Shown here one piece after another: positions 27,291 to 31,101 of a stretch of DNA of 31,101 nucleotides. Both the position numbers and the translations under genes were made by a program. The stretch's first letter is position 1, and each line of letters opens with the position of its first letter. The DNA comes from DATKPC01 sp035524275 (lineage in GTDB: Bacteria > Pseudomonadota > Gammaproteobacteria > Burkholderiales > Burkholderiaceae_F). The DNA lies in assembly GCA_035524275.1 (NCBI GenBank), contig DATKPC010000085.1:1-31101 (forward strand), written 5' to 3'. Below the pieces are notes generated by a model. The model ran no database searches. It was not told the origin of the DNA and saw only the letters and a list, made by a program, of their open reading frames with translations.

Positions 27291-27326
27291 TCTCGCCTCG
27301 TTCGACTGTCTCGCCTCGTCCGACGC
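27291..27326. repeat. 18-base tandem duplication in the nusA-infB spacer
   Basis: TCTCGCCTCGTTCGACTG is followed at once by TCTCGCCTCGTCCGACGC, two copies with three differences, inside the 80-base gap between nusA and infB. It looks like a recent local duplication. On the minus strand it falls some 20-60 bases before the infB start, upstream of its ribosome-binding site (AGAAGGGA). Confidence 0.55.
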
Positions 27327-27349
27327 TCACGCACCGCGGTCGGCGCGCG

Positions 27350-28834
27350 TCACGGCTGCTCGAACCAGTGGGCGCGCGCCGCCATGATCAGCTGCCGCGC
27401 CCGCTCGTCCTCGACGCCGGTCATCTCGACGAGCTCGTCGACGCCCAGGTCGGCCAGGTCGTCGCGCGTCCGCACCGCGTTGCTCGCGAGCCGCGCCGCA
27501 AGGTCGGCATCCATCCCCTCGACGTCGAGCAGCGTGCGGTCGGCCTTCTCCAGGTTCTCCTCGCGAACGATGGCCTCGGTGAGCAGCGCGTTGCGGGCGC
27601 GCGTGCGCAGTTCCTCGACCGTGTCGTCGTCGATGCCCTCGATCTCCAGCAGCTCGCCGACCGGGATGTAGGCGATCTCCTCGAGCGTCGAGATGCCGGC
27701 GCCGACGAGCAGGCCGGCGAGCTCGTCGTCGACGTCGAGCTTCTCCATGAAGCTCGTGCGGATCGAGGCCTGCTCCGAATCGCGCTTCTGCGCGGACTCC
27801 TCGGCGGTCATGATGTTGATGTGCCACGCGGTGAGCTCGGAGGCGAGGCGCACGTTCTGGCCGCTGCGCCCGATGGCGATCGCGAGGTTGTCCTCGTCGA
27901 CGACGACGTCCATCGCATGGCGCTCCTCGTCGACCACGATCGACGAGACGTTGGCCGGCGCGAGCGCCCCGATGACGAACTGCGCCGGGTCCTCGGACCA
28001 CAGCACGATGTCGACGCGCTCGCCGGCGAGCTCGTTGGTCACGGCCTGCACGCGCGATCCGCGCATCCCGACGCAGGTCCCGATCGGGTCGATGCGCCGG
28101 TCGTTGGTCCAGACGGCGATCTTCGCCCGCACGCCGGGGTCGCGGGCCGCCGACTTGATCAGCAGCAGCCCCTGCTCGATCTCCGGCACCTCGAGCTCGA
28201 ACAGCTTCTTGACGAACTCCGGCGACGTGCGCGAGAGGATCACCTGCGGGCCGCGCAGCTGGCGGTCGATCCGCAGCACGTAGGCGCGCACCCGGTCGTT
28301 CGGCCGCAGGTTCTCCTTCGGGATCATCTCGGAGCGCGGAAGCCGCGCCTCGAGCTTGCCGATCTCGATGATCGCGTCGCCCTTGTCGAGCCGCTTGATC
28401 ATCCCGTTGACGACCATGTCGCCGCGGGCCAGGAACTCGTTGAGCACCTGTTCGCGCTCGGCGTCGCGGATCTTCTGCAGGATCACCTGTTTCGTGTCCT
28501 GCGCGAAGCGCCGGCCGAGATCCTGCCGCGGCAGCTGCTCCTCGATGTACTCCTCGACCTCGATGTCCGGGATCTGCTCGCGCGCATCGGACAGGATGAC
28601 CTGGTGCCCGGGCTCCTGCAGCCCGGCCTCGTCGGGCACGACGAGCCAGCGGCGGAACGCGTCGTAGTCGCCGGATTCGCGGTCGACGGCGACGCGGATG
28701 TCGACGTCCTCCTCGGCGAACAGCCGCTTCGTGGCCGCGGCGAGCGCGGACTCGAGCGCACCGAAGACGATGTCGCGTGGCACGTTCTTCTCGCGCGCGA
28801 GCGCGTCGACCAGCAGCAGGATTTCTCGACTCAT
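27350..28834 (-). CDS. nusA: Transcription termination/antitermination factor NusA
   Basis: NusA (494 aa) binds RNA polymerase and nascent RNA, enhancing pausing and intrinsic termination and taking part in rRNA antitermination. The N-terminal polymerase-binding domain covers about 1-125 (MSREILLLVDALAREKNVPR). The S1 domain follows at about 135-200 (GDMVVNGMIKRLDKGDAIIE), with two KH domains at about 225-345 (DPIGTCVGMRGSRVQAVTNE; NLAIAIGRSGQNVRLASELT). Two acidic helix-hairpin-helix repeats occupy about 365-490, as in proteobacterial NusA. The start overlaps the rimP stop in ATGA. The operon's leader (see 29614-29874) has the layout expected for NusA-linked control. Confidence 0.97.
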   Translation of the reverse strand: MSREILLLVDALAREKNVPRDIVFGALESALAAATKRLFAEEDVDIRVAVDRESGDYDAFRRWLVVPDEAGLQEPGHQVILSDAREQIPDIEVEEYIEEQLPRQDLGRRFAQDTKQVILQKIRDAEREQVLNEFLARGDMVVNGMIKRLDKGDAIIEIGKLEARLPRSEMIPKENLRPNDRVRAYVLRIDRQLRGPQVILSRTSPEFVKKLFELEVPEIEQGLLLIKSAARDPGVRAKIAVWTNDRRIDPIGTCVGMRGSRVQAVTNELAGERVDIVLWSEDPAQFVIGALAPANVSSIVVDEERHAMDVVVDEDNLAIAIGRSGQNVRLASELTAWHINIMTAEESAQKRDSEQASIRTSFMEKLDVDDELAGLLVGAGISTLEEIAYIPVGELLEIEGIDDDTVEELRTRARNALLTEAIVREENLEKADRTLLDVEGMDADLAARLASNAVRTRDDLADLGVDELVEMTGVEDERARQLIMAARAHWFEQP

Positions 28835-29499
28835 TTCGAAGCGTCCCGTCCCATTCCCCTGAAATTCAGCTCCGGCACCAGCCGCGCCGACTCGATGCCC
28901 GACAGCGCCAACTCGACGACCTGCGGTGGCGCGGCGTCCACCGCGTTCGCCTTTCCCTTCACCTTCCCCGCCGCCGCCTTGCCGGCCGCGCGTCGCCGCG
29001 CACCGTCGCCCGGCGCGCGTGGCGGCGCCAGCTCCAGCCGCACCGACGGCGACGCCTCGTCGCCGCCGACGCCGGCAAGCCGCCCGCGCAGATTGCGTCG
29101 GCCGTCGAGCAGCGCGCGCAGCCGGATGTCGACCTGCACGCCGGTGAAGCGCTCGAAATCCCGTCGCCGCGACAACCGACGGTCGACGCCGGGCGACCCG
29201 ACCTCGAGCCGGCCGTAGTCGACGTTTTCGACCGTGAACACATGGGCGAGTTGCCGGCTGACCCGTTCGCAGTCATCGATCATGACCGGCCGCGTGCCGC
29301 CCGGCGTATCGAGCGTCACCTTCAGCACGCCGCCGGCGCCGCGCTCGAGTTCGACGAGCTCGTAGCCCATCCCCTCGAGGCTCGCCTCGACGAGCGCGTG
29401 CAGCGCTACCGGCCCACCGGCCCTGCCGCCACCGCTGCCGTCCTTGCCGCGAACCTTGTCCGCCCCCGCCACGTGCTCCTGGTCCTTCGCCACCGCCAC
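28831..29499 (-). CDS. rimP: Ribosome maturation factor RimP
   Basis: RimP helps 30S assembly. The core begins at about residue 31 (VALHALVEASLEGMGYELVE), then VLKVTLDTPG, VMIDDCERVSRQLAHVFTVE and the signature YGRLEVGSPGVDRRLSRRRD with FERFTGVQVDIRLR. At 222 aa it is longer than the usual 150. There is a Gly/Lys-rich N-terminal extension of about 30 residues and a Lys/Ala/Arg-rich insertion of about 35 residues (roughly 160-195) inside the C-terminal SH3-like domain before VVELALSGIESARLVPEL. GTG 29499 with GGGGAT upstream is the most upstream start. Later GTG codons (29493, 29472) are possible, so the N-terminal extension is uncertain. Confidence 0.9.
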   Translation of the reverse strand: MAVAKDQEHVAGADKVRGKDGSGGGRAGGPVALHALVEASLEGMGYELVELERGAGGVLKVTLDTPGGTRPVMIDDCERVSRQLAHVFTVENVDYGRLEVGSPGVDRRLSRRRDFERFTGVQVDIRLRALLDGRRNLRGRLAGVGGDEASPSVRLELAPPRAPGDGARRRAAGKAAAGKVKGKANAVDAAPPQVVELALSGIESARLVPELNFRGMGRDASK

Positions 29500-29514
29500 C
29501 GCCCGATCCCCGCC

Positions 29515-29607
29515 GTCGTTCGTCGCTGTCGTTCTTCGCTGTCGTTCTTTCCCGCCCCCGCCCTGCCACCCGATCTGGTGCCGGATCTGCTGCCGGATCT
29601 GCTGCTA
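29515..29607. repeat. Two short tandem arrays ahead of rimP
   Basis: Array 1 (29515-29553) is three copies of a 13-base unit: GTCGTTCGTCGCT, GTCGTTCTTCGCT, GTCGTTCTTTCCC. Array 2 (29572-29607) is three copies of a 12-base unit: GATCTGGTGCCG, GATCTGCTGCCG, GATCTGCTGCTA. Both lie between the intrinsic terminator and the rimP start, in the transcribed leader if read-through occurs. The unit sizes differ, so they arose separately. Confidence 0.65.
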
Positions 29608-29613
29608 TCACGC

Positions 29614-29645
29614 AAAAAAAAAATGGGCTGACGAGCCCATTTTTT
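29614..29645 (-). terminator. Strong intrinsic terminator between rluB and rimP
   Basis: On the minus strand AGCCCAT/ATGGGCT pair perfectly as an inverted repeat (29634-29640 with 29623-29629) around a 4-base loop. Five further A-T pairs extend the stem to 12 bp, and a run of ten T residues (29614-29623) follows. This is the clearest intrinsic terminator in the window. Plus-strand reading also gives six T residues, so it could work both ways. It would end rluB transcripts and the RNA from the promoter at 29846-29874 before they reach rimP. Confidence 0.88.
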
Positions 29646-29839
29646 CTTGCCGGCAGCCTGCCGACTTTATTCGCCGCCGCCGACCTGCTCCGACGACGGC
29701 ACTCTGCCGCCCGTCCGGGCCGACTTGCTGAATCGATCTCCGGCCGCACCCGATCCGATCCTCGAAGATCCCACCTTCCTCGAAGATCCAACCTTCGATC
29801 CGCCCTTCAAAACCGATTCGCGAAATCCTCTGACGGGAA
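29617..29839 (-). ncRNA. Candidate leader RNA (attenuator) or free small RNA upstream of rimP-nusA
   Basis: Starting about 7 bases after the -10 box and ending in the terminator, a transcript of about 225 bases would be made. No credible protein lies in it. It contains 18-base direct repeats (29759-29794) and small hairpins such as TCGAAG/CTTCGA (7-base loop, 29780-29798) and CGGCA/TGCCG just before the terminator. It could be a leader whose terminator is read through under some conditions, or an independent RNA with a long U tail. Existence is inferred from the flanking signals only. Confidence 0.4.
29759..29806. repeat. 18-base direct repeats in the rimP-nusA leader
   Basis: TCCTCGAAGATCCCACCT (29759-29776) is followed directly by TCCTCGAAGATCCAACCT (29777-29794), one base different, and then a shorter related unit TCGATCCGCCCT (29795-29806). 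The units contain near-palindromic TCGA and GATC parts, so the RNA could pair in more than one way. They lie between the promoter and the terminator. Confidence 0.65.
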
Positions 29840-29845
29840 CCGCGC

Positions 29846-29874
29846 ATTCTATACCGCGACGCGGCGGCCGACAA
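29846..29874 (-). promoter_or_regulatory. Sigma-70 promoter behind rluB, upstream of the rimP-nusA operon
   Basis: On the minus strand TTGTCG (29869-29874) and TAGAAT (29846-29851) are separated by exactly 17 bases. Each hexamer differs from its consensus (TTGACA, TATAAT) at one or two positions, and TATAGAAT is locally AT-rich in very GC-rich DNA. It begins 32 bases after the rluB stop. This is the best promoter candidate I can find in the window and would drive the leader and, past the terminator, the rimP-nusA-infB-rbfA-truB-typA-dusA series. Confidence 0.65.
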
Positions 29875-29905
29875 CCCGGCCGGTCGCCGCGACGCCGGAG
29901 CCGCC

Positions 29906-31101
29906 TCAGCCGACGCCGCGCGGCGCCTTGAAGCGGCGGAAGCGGGCGCCCTGGCCTCCGGGATTCGGACTGCTCGGATGTCGGCCGCTGGCGATGTAGC
30001 TCACCGTGCTCGTCATCGGGTCCGGCTGGCGCGACGGCCCGGGCTTGCCCTGCGGGCGCTTGCGCCCGGGACCCTGCCCGAAGCCGCCCGGACCCGGGCC
30101 GTTGCCGGGACGCGCGCCGCCCTGCGGTCGATTGCCCGGCGGGCGCGACCGGAGCTCGTCGGCGCCGAAACCGAGATCGTGCAGCCACGCGGCCACCCAG
30201 TCGGGCGCCAGCTCGAGCCAGCGACCACGCGCGAGCGAGCGCGGCAGCTGCACGACGCCGAAGCGGATCCGGATCAGGCGGCTGACGGACAGGCCGATGG
30301 CCTCGAACAGGCGTCGGACCTCGCGGTTGCGCCCCTCGCTGAGCACGATCCGGTACCAGTGGTTCGCACCCTGGCCGCCGGCATCCTCGAGGCGGCTCAC
30401 CCGGGCCACGCCGTCGTCGAGCTGCACGCCCTCGAGCAGGCGACGACGCGCCTCCTCGCCGAGTTCGCCGATGATGCGGACCGCGTACTCGCGTTCGACT
30501 TCGTGGCGCGGATGCATCAGCCGGTTCGCGAGGTCGCCGGACGTCGTCAGGATCAGCAGCCCTTCGGTGTTGAAATCGAGCCGGCCGACCGCGATCCAGC
30601 GCGCGCCGGAGATGCGCGGCAGCGCGTCGAAAACGGTGCGCCGGCGTTCCGGGTCGTCGGTCGAGACGATCTCGCCGGCGGGCTTGTGGTACAGCAGCAC
30701 CCGAGGCAGCCGGCCGGGCGCCTTGCGCGCGAGCGGTTTGCCGTTGACGCGGACCTGGTCGCCGGGCGAGACGCGCTGCCCGATGTGCGCGGGCTGGCCA
30801 TTCACCGATACCCGGCCCGCGATGATCAGCTCCTCCATGTCGCGGCGCGAACCGACGCCGGCATCGGCGAGCACCTTGTGCAGTTTCTCCGACTGCGCGT
30901 TCAGCGCCTGCTTCGCGGCGCGCCGCCCGCGCTCGATGAGCTCGCGCGGCATCGCGTGCTCCGCCATCGCCGCGGCATTGATCTCCTCGCCTTCGCCGGC
31001 CAGCGGCAACGCGGGCGACGGCGCGGCTGCCGGCGGCAGTGCGCCTTCGCCGGCACCCCCCGCGGACTCGGCGGCGGCCGCCGCATCCGGCGGCGGCGGC
31101 C
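29906..31101 (-). CDS. rluB: 23S rRNA pseudouridine(2605) synthase RluB, start outside or near the window edge
   Basis: The enzyme makes pseudouridine 2605 in 23S rRNA. It has an S4 RNA-binding domain (EKLHKVLADAGVGSRRDMEE, then AGRVSVNGQPAHIGQRVSPG), then the RsuA-type synthase core with RVLLYHKPAGEIVSTDDPER, the catalytic Asp in VGRLDFNTEGLLILTTSGDL, REYAVRI and LSEGRNREVRRLFEAIGL. The C-terminal 75-80 residues are a Gly/Pro/Arg-rich disordered tail ending with PDPMTSTVSYI and a basic segment. The frame stays open to the window edge, Ala/Pro-rich and with mostly G or C in third positions, so the real start may be outside. In-window candidates are TTG 31009 and ATG 30967. It could also be assigned to the close relative RluE/RsuA, but length and operon favour RluB. 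Confidence 0.92.
   Translation of the reverse strand, partial: PPPPDAAAAAESAGGAGEGALPPAAAPSPALPLAGEGEEINAAAMAEHAMPRELIERGRRAAKQALNAQSEKLHKVLADAGVGSRRDMEELIIAGRVSVNGQPAHIGQRVSPGDQVRVNGKPLARKAPGRLPRVLLYHKPAGEIVSTDDPERRRTVFDALPRISGARWIAVGRLDFNTEGLLILTTSGDLANRLMHPRHEVEREYAVRIIGELGEEARRRLLEGVQLDDGVARVSRLEDAGGQGANHWYRIVLSEGRNREVRRLFEAIGLSVSRLIRIRFGVVQLPRSLARGRWLELAPDWVAAWLHDLGFGADELRSRPPGNRPQGGARPGNGPGPGGFGQGPGRKRPQGKPGPSRQPDPMTSTVSYIASGRHPSSPNPGGQGARFRRFKAPRGVG

Noticed and set aside
24453..27671. Very long plus-strand open frame (1072 codons) opposite infB, rbfA and the end of nusA
   Set aside because: Its product is an Arg/Leu/Asp/Val-rich low-complexity string without any family motif, while the minus strand carries complete IF-2. 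Long antisense frames are expected in DNA this GC-rich.
27368..29218. 616-codon plus-strand frame opposite nusA and rimP
   Set aside because: Antisense shadow of nusA with no recognisable domain.
29617..29839. tRNA gene in the nusA leader, as metY tRNA in E. coli
   Set aside because: I looked for a cloverleaf with a T-loop GTTC motif and a CCA-adjacent acceptor stem on the minus strand and found none.
29608..29874. Possible 88-codon minus-strand small protein in the rluB-rimP gap
   Set aside because: Its coding would run through the promoter -10 and through the terminator stem, it has no ribosome-binding site and its apparent repeats come from the DNA repeats.

Overview
The window is a stretch of ordinary, very GC-rich bacterial chromosome carrying housekeeping genes. 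Two conserved gene orders point to a betaproteobacterium, probably Burkholderiales or a close relative: leuC-leuD-leuB-asd-fimV at the left end and rluB-rimP-nusA-infB-rbfA-truB-typA at the right end, both read on the minus strand. I see no phage, insertion sequence, integrase, CRISPR array, rRNA or tRNA gene. The organism assignment is inferred from gene order and protein character.

Left block (1-6824, minus strand): aroC (chorismate synthase), then leuC, leuD, leuB (leucine synthesis), asd (aspartate semialdehyde dehydrogenase) and the N-terminal part of fimV, which runs off the left edge. leuD and leuB overlap by 4 bases. The 172 bases before fimV are noticeably AT-rich and probably hold its promoter.

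Middle block (7005-20170): a phosphoglucomutase and a small secreted CHRD-domain protein on the plus strand converge, with overlapping stop codons, on a tightly coupled minus-strand trio: CBS-domain protein, NAD/FAD amine-oxidase-like protein, and an LplT-like transporter fused to a PlsC acyltransferase. Next come pip (minus) and, divergently, metY followed by an alpha/beta hydrolase that overlaps it by 4 bases. A YihY-type membrane protein (minus) faces away from a DUF2069 membrane protein, an FAD-linked oxidase and a DUF4124-like secreted protein (plus).

Right block (20261-31101, minus strand): rluB, then a 406-base non-coding stretch, then rimP-nusA-infB-rbfA-truB-typA-dusA with short gaps or 4-base overlaps. 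This is a translation and ribosome-maturation operon. The non-coding stretch (29500-29905) is the most interesting part of the window. It holds a good sigma-70 promoter just behind rluB, a leader of about 225 bases with direct repeats, a strong intrinsic terminator with a ten-T tract, and two further tandem arrays before the rimP start. That layout suggests transcription attenuation of the nusA operon, or a free-standing small RNA. No clearly novel multi-gene system is visible. The best secondary candidates are the CBS/oxidoreductase/LplT-PlsC trio and the 40-base composite palindrome in its leader.
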